A stretch of DNA of 21,237 nucleotides from an uncultured Collinsella sp. (GTDB lineage Bacteria; Actinomycetota; Coriobacteriia; Coriobacteriales; Coriobacteriaceae): contig CABUCA010000037.1 of NCBI GenBank assembly GCA_902489965.1, positions 1 to 21,237 of the forward strand, written 5' to 3'. Every line of letters begins with the position of its first letter. Position 1 is the first letter of the stretch. Both the position numbers and the translations under genes were made by a program. Below are positions 7,075 to 16,678 of the stretch, piece by piece. Below the pieces are notes generated by a model. It was not told where the DNA came from. It searched no databases and saw only the letters and a program-made list of their open reading frames with translations.

Positions 7075-7326
7075 CTAATCCTCGGCGGACCAATCGAGTC
7101 CGAACTCCTTTCGGGCATCCTCTTCGCTCATGACTTCGAGAAGGTCTCCAGGTTGGCAACGAAGGGCGAGGCATAGCTGCTCGAGCGTGTTGAAACGAAT
7201 GCCGCGAATATGCCCTTTTTTAATACGGGACAGGTTCACGGGCGTGGTTCCAATCCTTTCGGCAAGTTCGTTCGAGGAAATCTTTCGCTCGGCCATGATC
7301 TTGTCGAGGCGAACAATTACGGGCAT
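7075..7326 (-). CDS. XRE-family (YozG-like) transcriptional regulator
   Basis: The 83-aa protein is essentially one Cro/C1-type helix-turn-helix (residues about 6-62). Its helices include SSNELAERIG and the recognition segment TTPVNLSRIKKG, then RFNTLEQLCLALRCQPGDLLE, the hallmark of YozG-type regulators. These are regularly found next to DUF2975 membrane proteins, as here. The gene starts 9 nt after the DUF2975 stop, and its ribosome site TAAGGA overlaps that stop, so translation is probably coupled. The C-terminal tail (about residues 67-83) is longer than usual, and its TAG stop directly abuts the integrase frame. It probably binds the palindrome at 7886-7904 and represses its own operon and possibly the divergent transporter; this is inferred from position. 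Confidence 0.88.
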   Translation of the reverse strand: MPVIVRLDKIMAERKISSNELAERIGTTPVNLSRIKKGHIRGIRFNTLEQLCLALRCQPGDLLEVMSEEDARKEFGLDWSAED

Positions 7327-7335
7327 GACGTTTCC

Positions 7336-7848
7336 TTACGCAATCTCGTCGGAGTCGAGGTACAGCTCCCGAGCGTATAGGAAGAGCTGGGAAAGCATGA
7401 ACAGGACGATGCCGAGAACCAGAGAGGTCCAGTCGAATGATGAAGCGATCTCCTGGGCGCCGACGGCCCCCTCGCCGCCAAACATCGAAACGGAGGTTTC
7501 GAGTGAGCCGGCGTAGAGGCTGGTGACAGCTTGAACAATGAAGAGAATGCCGAGCACCTTCAAGCACGTCGCAGACCCTTTCTTGAAGGGGTCTGCGCTC
7601 TTGATCGTCCACACGAGAACGGCGCTGAGGATGGTCGTAGCGATACCGATGACGGCAGGGGCCAATGTCGAGATCGCAAGGGCTGGATACGCGGGGGAGT
7701 CTGCAATCACAGGGTTGTCGAGCACTTCGATTGCTGGCTTTAAGGAGAACGCCACTTGTGCGATGGCGGTGACGCAAAGGGCCGCAGAGGCTATCGCACA
7801 TGCGATGCGGAAGGAATGAAGCCGGGGAGTGCGATTGTCGGAACTCAT
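7336..7848 (-). CDS. DUF2975-type four-helix membrane protein
   Basis: The 170-aa product has four predicted membrane helices, at about residues 14-35, 55-80, 95-113 and 140-159, with an acidic tail ending YARELYLDSDEIA. That tail resembles the acidic (L-x-E-x-D-x-x-I) end of DUF2975 proteins. The topology and the XRE gene immediately downstream support the assignment. Members are poorly characterised; a role as membrane partner or sensor for the XRE regulator is inferred from the conserved pairing. The start has a strong GGAGG 5 nt upstream. The promoter is the TTGCCG/TAAACT pair at 7892-7920 with an operator-like palindrome on the -10 box. The gene is divergent from the ABC transporter, sharing a 144-bp intergenic region. 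Confidence 0.75.
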   Translation of the reverse strand: MSSDNRTPRLHSFRIACAIASAALCVTAIAQVAFSLKPAIEVLDNPVIADSPAYPALAISTLAPAVIGIATTILSAVLVWTIKSADPFKKGSATCLKVLGILFIVQAVTSLYAGSLETSVSMFGGEGAVGAQEIASSFDWTSLVLGIVLFMLSQLFLYARELYLDSDEIA

Positions 7849-7885
7849 AATAACCTCCGAAGAATTTAAAAAACTCAGGTTACTT

Positions 7886-7920
7886 TTTAACAGTTTATGT
7901 TAAATTGACTTTGCCGGCAA
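7886..7920 (-). promoter_or_regulatory. DUF2975-XRE promoter with palindromic operator
   Basis: On the minus strand TTGCCG (7915-7920) and TAAACT (7892-7897) are 17 bp apart. The -10 lies in the middle of a perfect 7-5-7 palindrome, TTTAACA-GTTTA-TGTTAAA (7886-7904). A plus-strand TTGACT (7905-7910), pointing toward the transporter, abuts the palindrome but has no good -10 partner. This is what an autoregulated XRE operator looks like. Confidence 0.6.
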
Positions 7921-7992
7921 GTAATCACAGCATGCTGCAACCGTAACCCCGCGCATCGGGCTGAATCGTGTTGAAACGAGCTGGTGATACGT

Positions 7993-10209
7993 ATGTTCAA
8001 AATCTCGAAGGTGATCTTTAGGTCGCTCCTCTCCTCTAGGTCGCTCCGTGTTGCCGTTGCTGCGTTGATGGTTCTTTGTGCTTTGCCAGTCTTCAGGAGT
8101 GCGGCTGGCATCGACGGACGGGTTGAATACCTCGAGTCGGGAATAACCCGCGTTGAGCAGGAATTGTCAGCATCCTATGCGGACGCGCTTGTGAATGCGG
8201 GAGAGGAGGGCGTCTATACCTCTTCATCAAGCATGCCTGCACTTCTGTACCCTCTTGACACGGGGCGACTTATCTTGGCGCCGCTCTCTCCTCTGCTTCC
8301 GTTTCTGCAGATATCGGACGGAGGGTACTCCTTTTATGACGGATCGAAGGAATACTTGCTATGGGTCGCAACGGCCGTTGCCGTCTCGTTCCTTGCCGCG
8401 CGCCTTAACAAACGTGGAAAGCTCATCATCCAGGCACCGATGGGTGAGCCGGGTAGGCTTGTTGCATCGAGCGTATGGGCGAGTGCTTTTGCAATGCTTG
8501 CCGTCTTCGCCATCAATCTTCCAGGGATAATCGCCGCGCTCGTGAAGAATGGCCCGGGCTCGCCGTTCTATCCGATAGGCTACATTCAATTTGCGACTCC
8601 GGTTATCAAACCGGCTTGGCTGGTGTTCGCGCAGACGACCATCTTGCAATTCTTGATGGCGGCGTTCATTTCGCTCGTCGTTCACCTTGCCGTGAAGATT
8701 GCCAATAGCCCTGCGCTTGGAATCGTGTTCGTATGTGCCCTGATGGGGGTGACGATGGTTCCCGGGTATTACGGAAGATCCATGGCTTTACGTGAATTCG
8801 CCCTGTTAAATCCCCTTACGTATGCAAACACCGAGTTGACCGTAGGCGCCTATAGCCCGTACCCAACAACACAGTTAGTGAATCTGCCCGGACTTTGCTT
8901 CGAGCGTGGGGCAATTACCCTCGTATGCGCCATCGCGATCGAGGTGCTGGCAATCTTCTTGCTCTGCGTTGCTGGAAAGAGCGGCTGCGCGCGTCCGATG
9001 TTCCCGACTGGTCTTGACAGGGGTGCCTTCATCGCCTCGCAAACGACAACTCGTTCGGGCCCTTATACCGCCGCCGTTGCATACGTAAGAGCGATGGGAA
9101 AGCTGCTCCTGCATTCTCCCGTCCTCGCCGTATGCGCGGTTGCAATGTCGACGGCGATGCTGGTCCCGGCTCTGGTTGAGATGTTTCCCGACACCGATGG
9201 CGTTTCCGCTGGTCGGTATAGGGATGGCGAGCTTCGTTCAATAGATCGGTATCTAGAGCGCGACGCTGCGAATATGGACGCCGAGGGCAAAACGGCCCTG
9301 GAAAACATGCGAGATGCTCTTTCGGGTTTCGTGTATGCACCTACGCCTGCGGAGGGGTTTCGAAGCCTTGCGACATACGAGCGCGCTCGAGGCGAGCTGA
9401 GCGCGGCAGATGCGACCCTCCTGCAATCGATTGGAATCGAGCCAGAGACTCCTTCTCGTGCGGAGGCGCGCGCCCTTCTGCTCGAGTCGATCGCAAGCTT
9501 GCCGGACCCCAAGGTTTACGAATTGAGTACGAAGATGCCCCCGTTAATCCTTCTTTCGTATCTCCAGGCAGCGCTTCCTTCCTTGTTTTGGCTGTTGCCC
9601 GTGGTTGTCACATCGCTTGCGTGCACCTACCTGCGGTGCCGTTCCCTTCTGGTTTTCCAAGTCCCCGCAACAGCGCATGTGCGTTTTCTGACGGCTGTTG
9701 CGCTGTCTCTCCTGCTTGGCCTGGCGCTGCTTTTGGTGTCGATGGTTCCCGCTGCGGTTGTGTCCTTGATTAAGAACGGTGCGGGTGGATCGGAGTATCC
9801 CGTCGCTCTCATTCGGGCGGGAGCTTCGACAACGTCCATGGTGGGGGAGGCGGTGTTGTGCAGTATTCCGTTGCTGGTCATGGCATACGGCGTGATTTCC
9901 GTCGTCGCTGCGTTGACAGCAGCGATTAGCCGCAACCCCGTTGTCACCGGGGTGGTTTGCGCGGTTCTCCTGGTGTTGGGTTCGTTGAGCGCTCATGTTG
10001 AAAGCGCGGGCATGGGCGTCGCGCTGCTGGCTCCATTCGCCTCGTTTGATCCCGCTTCCCAGGTGGGGACGATTGGGTTCCTTGGGCGAGGGACGAACGC
10101 GATGCCTTTTGGAGAGGTCGTCGGCGCATCGGGCGCTCTGCTGGTGGTTTTGGGCGCCGTATCTCCGTTGATGGTGCGCCTGAGTGTTCCAAAGATCGAA
10201 AGGGGATGA
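7993..10209 (+). CDS. ABC transporter permease with two fused modules
   Basis: The 738-aa integral membrane protein looks like two ABC-2-like permease modules joined end to end (about residues 1-330 and 360-738). Each has a first helix, a long polar presumably extracytoplasmic loop, then a cluster of helices. The modules share a recognisable block: LPGIIAALVKNGPGSPFYP near residue 180 and VPAAVVSLIKNGAGGSEYP near residue 588. The same block (ALNGFGQIGYPIAFF) occurs in the fused permease-ATPase at 11109-12917, so all three modules are related. The start at 7993 is preferred because GGTGAT lies 4 nt before it; GTG at 7984 is an alternative. The ATPase gene follows directly. Substrate unknown; export of a peptide or lipid, or self-immunity, is the usual role of such ABC-2-like systems, but nothing here proves it. 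Confidence 0.82.
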   Translation: MFKISKVIFRSLLSSRSLRVAVAALMVLCALPVFRSAAGIDGRVEYLESGITRVEQELSASYADALVNAGEEGVYTSSSSMPALLYPLDTGRLILAPLSPLLPFLQISDGGYSFYDGSKEYLLWVATAVAVSFLAARLNKRGKLIIQAPMGEPGRLVASSVWASAFAMLAVFAINLPGIIAALVKNGPGSPFYPIGYIQFATPVIKPAWLVFAQTTILQFLMAAFISLVVHLAVKIANSPALGIVFVCALMGVTMVPGYYGRSMALREFALLNPLTYANTELTVGAYSPYPTTQLVNLPGLCFERGAITLVCAIAIEVLAIFLLCVAGKSGCARPMFPTGLDRGAFIASQTTTRSGPYTAAVAYVRAMGKLLLHSPVLAVCAVAMSTAMLVPALVEMFPDTDGVSAGRYRDGELRSIDRYLERDAANMDAEGKTALENMRDALSGFVYAPTPAEGFRSLATYERARGELSAADATLLQSIGIEPETPSRAEARALLLESIASLPDPKVYELSTKMPPLILLSYLQAALPSLFWLLPVVVTSLACTYLRCRSLLVFQVPATAHVRFLTAVALSLLLGLALLLVSMVPAAVVSLIKNGAGGSEYPVALIRAGASTTSMVGEAVLCSIPLLVMAYGVISVVAALTAAISRNPVVTGVVCAVLLVLGSLSAHVESAGMGVALLAPFASFDPASQVGTIGFLGRGTNAMPFGEVVGASGALLVVLGAVSPLMVRLSVPKIERG

Positions 10210-10214
10210 TCTCG

Positions 10215-10955
10215 ATGATTGGCCTTCAAACGCTGACGATCTCTTATGGAAAGAAGGTGCTCGTAGATTCGGTGGACGCTGAGTTTGCCCCGGGTACGGT
10301 CTACGGTCTCGTCGCTCCGAACGGGCATGGAAAGACGACGTTGCTGCGTGCGATGGCAGGTTTGCCGGGTCCTCGCGTGGACGGGAGCATCGTTCTGGAT
10401 GAGGTGCAGGGTACGGGTGCGAGAGAGGTCCGTTCTATGATCTTCTATGCACCTGGTGAGGGGACGCTGCTGTATCCCGGATTGCGTGCGGAAGATCACC
10501 TCAAGATGGTTTGCGATATGTGGCCGCATGCTCGCGATATCGAAGAGATAGTGGAACAAACGCAGATAGGCGAGTTCGCGAAGATGAGGATCCGCACTCT
10601 GAGCCAGGGCATGAAGCAGCAGCTTACCCTGGCGATTGCGTATGCGACGGGTGCGCGGTACCTTCTATTAGATGAGCCCATGAACGCGCTCGACCCCAGC
10701 AGGGTGGGCTTGCATTCAGAGATCCTCAGGAAGCTGGCCGATTCTGGTACGTGCATCATCATGTCATCCCACATCTTGGATTCGGTCGATAGGCTGTGCG
10801 ATGAGATTCTGTTTTTGAAGGATGGGAGGCTCATTAGAAGCATTCCGCAAGATGATGCTGCGCCGAAGTCTCCTGGATCCCATTTCGCAAAGCCTGCCGG
10901 ACGCGCCGAGGGTGCGCTAAGCACGTATCGGCGACTCTACGAAAAAGGCGGGTAG
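10215..10955 (+). CDS. ABC transporter ATP-binding protein
   Basis: The 246-aa nucleotide-binding subunit pairs with the double permease. Walker A reads APNGHGKTT (residues about 35-43 from this start), the signature LSQGMKQQ, Walker B YLLLDEP followed by MNALDP, and the H-loop is IIMSSH. It is a complete ABC-2-type ATPase. The Walker A starts APNG rather than the common GPNG, as does the fused ATPase downstream, which supports a shared origin. The start at 10215 follows GAAAGGGG (10198-10205) by 9 nt; ATG 10206 would overlap the permease stop (ATGA) but would sit directly against the ribosome site. Cotranscription with the permease is almost certain. Confidence 0.9.
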   Translation: MIGLQTLTISYGKKVLVDSVDAEFAPGTVYGLVAPNGHGKTTLLRAMAGLPGPRVDGSIVLDEVQGTGAREVRSMIFYAPGEGTLLYPGLRAEDHLKMVCDMWPHARDIEEIVEQTQIGEFAKMRIRTLSQGMKQQLTLAIAYATGARYLLLDEPMNALDPSRVGLHSEILRKLADSGTCIIMSSHILDSVDRLCDEILFLKDGRLIRSIPQDDAAPKSPGSHFAKPAGRAEGALSTYRRLYEKGG

Positions 10956-10957
10956 AA

Positions 10958-11089
10958 ATGCAAGTTAAAAATCTATGTGGTCAATGTGATGCCGTTGAAC
11001 CCGCGTATCGATACCGTTCAGCCATTCGCCTCGCCCCCGTCGCACGTATCTTCATCCGGTCTGTCATTATTAATCTAACGATGCTTTGA
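10958..11089 (+). CDS. Possible 43-aa peptide between the two ABC units
   Basis: An ATG 3 nt after the ATPase stop opens 43 codons ending in TGA. An A-rich AAAAAGG lies about 9 nt upstream. The peptide starts MQVKNLCGQCDAVEP, with one CxxC pair, and ends with a basic then hydrophobic stretch. I do not recognise it. It could be a small cargo or regulatory peptide of the transporter, the cut-off start of a lost gene, or chance. No homology claim is made. Confidence 0.25.
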   Translation: MQVKNLCGQCDAVEPAYRYRSAIRLAPVARIFIRSVIINLTML

Positions 11090-11108
11090 GAAACGTAGGT
11101 GCTTCCAA

Positions 11109-12917
11109 ATGTACTGTCGACTTCTTCTCAAACTAATCCTAAGAGACAGGGCCGTATGGATCTCTACGCTCGTTCTTGCCGCAGCCTTCTCCGTCCCCAT
11201 TGCGTTCAATTCACCCATTTACGGCCCCTTCTTTATGAAGCAGGGCATGCAGAGCTTTGTCGACGCATTCAATACGCGCGCACCCCAGGCCAGCGGCACA
11301 GACCTATCGCCAGAGCAGCAAGCTGACGCGGAGCTTGCAAGATACGCGAACGCCGCCCTCGCCGCTCAAACCGACGCCGCCTTTCTCGATTCTGCCGAGA
11401 GCTACTACGCGCTCATGGACGAAGGCTTCCAATCCGGGTCCATCGTGGGAGACCGAGAGACCAATGACGCAGACCTCGCGTATTGCCGTGCCCTGAGCAG
11501 CTCCGGCATCACGGATATCCCGGCCTCCGCAAACGACCTGCCATTCCTTTCCTTCCTGCCTTACGCCATTGCCACGGCGCCGTCTTTCCTTCCCTTCATC
11601 CCCTTCCTTCTCTCGTCGATACTCGTGCTCGGCGCCACAAGGCCTGGGACCCTGGCGGCAAAGGCGCCCGTGCCCAAATTCCGGCGCCTTATCCAGATCG
11701 TGTTTTCGATAATCGCCGCGGGGACCGCGATGCTCCTCGCCGGCCTCGCACCCGGGGGCATTTGCGCCTTGGCCCTAAACGGCTTCGGGCAAATTGGGTA
11801 CCCGATCGCCTTCTTCCATGACGGCGCGCTTACCACCACGACCGCGGGAGACGTCTTCACAGCCCTGCTTGTCGCGCTGCTTGCGGGCGGAACCTTGATA
11901 TCCGTTTGCTCCGCCGTCCTATCGACCGCAACGAGGCGCGTCCTCGCAGGCCCCCTTACCTCCGCGCTGCTTGTCGCGGCCCCGGCATTCCCGTTACTGT
12001 CCGATTCGGCACTGGAGCATAACGCCGCGCTCAATCTCCTGCCGCTGGCCGTGTTCTCGCCTATCGAGGCCACGGGCTACGTAGGATGCTTCCCGACAGA
12101 ATTCATCGGCTCCGGTTCAGGCAGCGCATCGATGCTTGCCGTGGCCCTGATATACGTCGCGGTCTTTTTTGCGGTCGGCGCCGTTGCGACACGTTCCCCC
12201 AAACAGCCTGGACCCGCGAAAAAGCACCATGGGCTCGAGCTTCTGGACGCGAGCGTGGGATACGGAAGCACGACGATACTTTCAATCGGGTCGCTTTTCC
12301 TGAGCCCGGGAACGGCGGCGGGCCTCGTTGCTCCCAACGGCTCGGGGAAAACCACCCTTCTTGAAGCGCTGTCGGGCCAATTTCCCACCCGCATCCGCTC
12401 GGGAAGCCTGGCGGCAGACGGAATCTGCCAACGTCGATCAGCCGAATTTGCAGAACTCGTCTACCTGAGCTCTTCGGGCAGCGCGGATCTCTATCCCACG
12501 CTATCGGCCATCGAGCACCTTGCTTTCGTTAGGGAGGCGTGGAAATCGGCCGCCGACATCGACTCGCTCTGCGACTCCCTCGGAATCTCCCCATATCTCG
12601 ACAAGCCGACCCGTAAACTCTCGACAGGAATGAAGCAGCAGGTAAAGCTTGCCATGGCGATATCGACCGGTTGCCCGTACCTTATCCTCGATGAACCGCT
12701 GAACGGCCTCGATCCGGGAAAACGGAAAACCTCCTGCGACGCGATGCGCAGCGAAGTGGCGCGGGGACGCAGCGTGCTCATTTCAAGCCATCTACTCGAC
12801 GACCTGGCAGACCTCACCAACTCGTTCTACTTCATCGAGGCCGGCACGCTCGTGGAAAAGATCAAGTCGTCCTCGCAGACGCTCAAGCAGGAATACCTCG
12901 ATACATACGAGAGATGA
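11109..12917 (+). CDS. Fused ABC permease-ATPase
   Basis: The 602-aa protein joins an ABC-2-like permease module (residues 1-360) to a complete ATPase (about 373-600). The permease half has a first helix at about 18-34, a long polar loop (45-145), then helices near 155-175, 198-220, 250-275, 280-297 and 341-360. It carries the NGFGQIGYP block shared with the double permease. The ATPase half has Walker A APNGSGKTT (Lys414), signature LSTGMKQQ (504-511), Walker B YLILDEP (524-530) and H-loop SSH (His561). Fusion of an ABC-2-like permease to its ATPase in this order is uncommon. AGGTG lies 7 nt before the ATG. It is 153 bp from the preceding ATPase gene and appears richer in C-ending codons than the first unit, suggesting a different history. 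TGA stop. Confidence 0.85.
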   Translation: MYCRLLLKLILRDRAVWISTLVLAAAFSVPIAFNSPIYGPFFMKQGMQSFVDAFNTRAPQASGTDLSPEQQADAELARYANAALAAQTDAAFLDSAESYYALMDEGFQSGSIVGDRETNDADLAYCRALSSSGITDIPASANDLPFLSFLPYAIATAPSFLPFIPFLLSSILVLGATRPGTLAAKAPVPKFRRLIQIVFSIIAAGTAMLLAGLAPGGICALALNGFGQIGYPIAFFHDGALTTTTAGDVFTALLVALLAGGTLISVCSAVLSTATRRVLAGPLTSALLVAAPAFPLLSDSALEHNAALNLLPLAVFSPIEATGYVGCFPTEFIGSGSGSASMLAVALIYVAVFFAVGAVATRSPKQPGPAKKHHGLELLDASVGYGSTTILSIGSLFLSPGTAAGLVAPNGSGKTTLLEALSGQFPTRIRSGSLAADGICQRRSAEFAELVYLSSSGSADLYPTLSAIEHLAFVREAWKSAADIDSLCDSLGISPYLDKPTRKLSTGMKQQVKLAMAISTGCPYLILDEPLNGLDPGKRKTSCDAMRSEVARGRSVLISSHLLDDLADLTNSFYFIEAGTLVEKIKSSSQTLKQEYLDTYER

Positions 12918-12935
12918 ATGTGGGGGAGTGTTCGG

Positions 12936-13067
12936 ATGAAGTTGATATTTAAGGTCCAGCTCATGTCGTGCCGAAAAGACCGTGAACCTTTTGTGGGACA
13001 CGCGGCGCCGTGGTACCATAGCCGAGTTTGTTGTCTTGGTCGGAAACCAAGACGCCTTATGCGCTGA
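12936..13067 (+). pseudogene. Truncated start of a further permease-like ORF
   Basis: After the fused gene, GGGGGAG (12922-12928) precedes an ATG at 12936. The first residues, MKLIFKVQLMSCRKDR, have the basic/hydrophobic pattern of an ABC-2 permease N-terminus, like those of the two permeases upstream. After about 16 codons the frame continues into the rpmE promoter and leader and ends at 13067 with nothing permease-like. I read it as the beginning of a lost gene cut at about 12983-12990, marking the right edge of the accessory block. It is short, so this is tentative. Confidence 0.4.
12991..13019 (+). promoter_or_regulatory. rpmE promoter
   Basis: TTGTGG (12991-12996) and TACCAT (13014-13019) are 17 bp apart, with an extended -10 TGG directly before TACCAT. 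Transcription would start near 13026, giving a leader of about 78 nt. Confidence 0.6.
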
Positions 13068-13081
13068 TCGGTAACCAGCGC
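13033..13081 (+). ncRNA. Structured rpmE (bL31) leader, two hairpins
   Basis: GTCTTGGT (13033-13040) pairs perfectly with ACCAAGAC (13046-13053) around CGGAA. GCGCTG (13061-13066) pairs with CAGCGC (13076-13081) around ATCGGTAAC. The two share the motif TCGGWAACCA across loop and 3' side. Position and form fit an autoregulatory ribosomal-protein leader; L31 leader families, including one from Coriobacteria as I recall, have been described, and a covariance search would tell whether this is that class. Confidence 0.6.
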
Positions 13082-13103
13082 CTGACCAATAAGGAGTCCT
13101 ACC

Positions 13104-13529
13104 ATGAAGCAGGGTATCCATCCCCAGTATGTCGAGTGCACGGTGACGTGCTCCTGCGGCAACACCTTCAAGACGCACGCTACCGTGTCCGAGATGAAGG
13201 TTGAGCTTTGCAACGAGTGCCACCCGTTCTACACCGGCCAGCAGAAGTTCGTCGACACCGGTGGACGCGTCCAGCGCTTCGCCGACAAGTTCGGTGGCGC
13301 CGCTGCCGCCCAGCTCAAGAAGGCCGAGGAGGCCAAGGCTGCCAAGGCTGCCAAGGCTGCTGAGGCCGAGGCCGCTCGCAAGGCCGCCGCTGAGGCTAAG
13401 GCTGCCGAGAAGGCTAAGCGTGCCGCTAAGTTCGCCGAGGAGGCTGCCAAGCAGGCTGCTGAGGCTCCCGCAGAGGCTCCCGTCGAGGAGGCCGCTGCCG
13501 AGGCCGAGACCACCGAGACTGCTGAGTAA
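13104..13529 (+). CDS. rpmE: Ribosomal protein bL31 with a long Ala-rich tail
   Basis: Residues 1-65 are a canonical zinc-binding bL31: HPQY near the start, Cys16-x-Cys18, Cys36-x-x-Cys39, then HPFYTG and GGRVQRFADKFG. It is a large-subunit protein at the bridge to the small subunit. The four cysteines mean it is the zinc-containing form. Residues 66-141 are a tail made almost only of Ala, Lys, Glu and Arg, later Ala/Glu/Pro/Thr. It should be a charged helix followed by an acidic end, doubling the usual length of about 70 aa. The start has AAGGAG upstream (13090-13095). Expression is probably controlled by the two-hairpin leader. Confidence 0.95.
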   Translation: MKQGIHPQYVECTVTCSCGNTFKTHATVSEMKVELCNECHPFYTGQQKFVDTGGRVQRFADKFGGAAAAQLKKAEEAKAAKAAKAAEAEAARKAAAEAKAAEKAKRAAKFAEEAAKQAAEAPAEAPVEEAAAEAETTETAE

Positions 13530-13565
13530 ATAGCTCGCCGCGGAATCACTCGCATTCATGGCATG

Positions 13566-13606
13566 AGGGCCGTGCATCCATTTGGGTGCGCGGCCCTTTT
13601 CTTTTT
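13566..13606 (+). terminator. rpmE intrinsic terminator
   Basis: A 14-bp stem (13566-13579 with 13584-13597, two G-T pairs) with an ATTT loop is followed by TTTTCTTTTT. It lies 36 bp after the rpmE stop. Confidence 0.9.
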
Positions 13607-13607
13607 A

Positions 13608-13674
13608 TTGGTGCAAGCCAACCTGTCCCCATTGCACCAGATTGGTGCGAAGGGGACAGGTTAGTTTGCACCAA
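13608..13674. repeat. Nested palindromic GGGGAC-family repeat
   Basis: The outer arms TTGGTGCAA (13608-13616) and TTGCACCAA (13666-13674), the cores AACCTGTCCCC (13620-13630) and GGGGACAGGTT (13652-13662), and the inner arms TTGCACC (13632-13638) and GGTGCGA (13644-13650) nest symmetrically. It can be read as two inverted units back to back. The gene-free interval 13530-13870 contains this, the hairpin at 13705-13741 and the secA control region. Confidence 0.8.
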
Positions 13675-13704
13675 ATGACAGAGAGGCGGCGTTTGCCCAG
13701 ATAA

Positions 13705-13741
13705 AACCTGCCAAAATAAACCTGTCCCTTTTTGGCAGGTT
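13705..13741. repeat. GGGAC-family hairpin repeat
   Basis: AACCTGCCAAAA (13705-13716) and TTTTGGCAGGTT (13730-13741) are perfect 12-bp arms around TAAACCTGTCCCT. The core matches the neighbouring repeat (AACCTGTCCC) but the arms are different. Confidence 0.75.
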
Positions 13742-13760
13742 GGTCGTAGTTATTACGTGG

Positions 13761-13850
13761 CGGTCGAGGTCGACCGTATGGGGCGCGCCTTGTTTGGCTA
13801 AAGTACAATTATCTGTGTTTAACTCGCCCGCAGCTGCACGGCGTGGGCGA
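13761..13850 (+). promoter_or_regulatory. secA control region: palindrome, -10 box, leader hairpin
   Basis: CGGTCGA-GG-TCGACCG (13761-13776) is a perfect 7-2-7 palindrome, operator-like. TACAAT (13804-13809) is a good -10 box without a clear -35. In the leader, TCGCCC (13824-13829) pairs with GGGCGA (13845-13850), ending 21 nt before the secA start. Each element is only suggestive. Confidence 0.35.
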
Positions 13851-13870
13851 TGGCCAAAAAGGAAAACCAC

Positions 13871-16677
<2,807 letters not shown>

Positions 16678-16678
<1 letters not shown>

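Noticed and set aside
7905..7933. Promoter for the ABC cassette from TTGACT
   Set aside because: No acceptable -10 box is found 16-18 bp downstream, so only the -35-like box is mentioned.
12792..13577. 261-codon minus-strand frame opposite rpmE
   Set aside because: It is the Gly/Leu/Ser-rich mirror of the Ala-rich bL31 tail plus the leader; no protein family is visible.
13608..13741. CRISPR array
   Set aside because: The repeats are palindromes of differing arms and uneven spacing, with no regular direct repeats or spacers and no cas genes.
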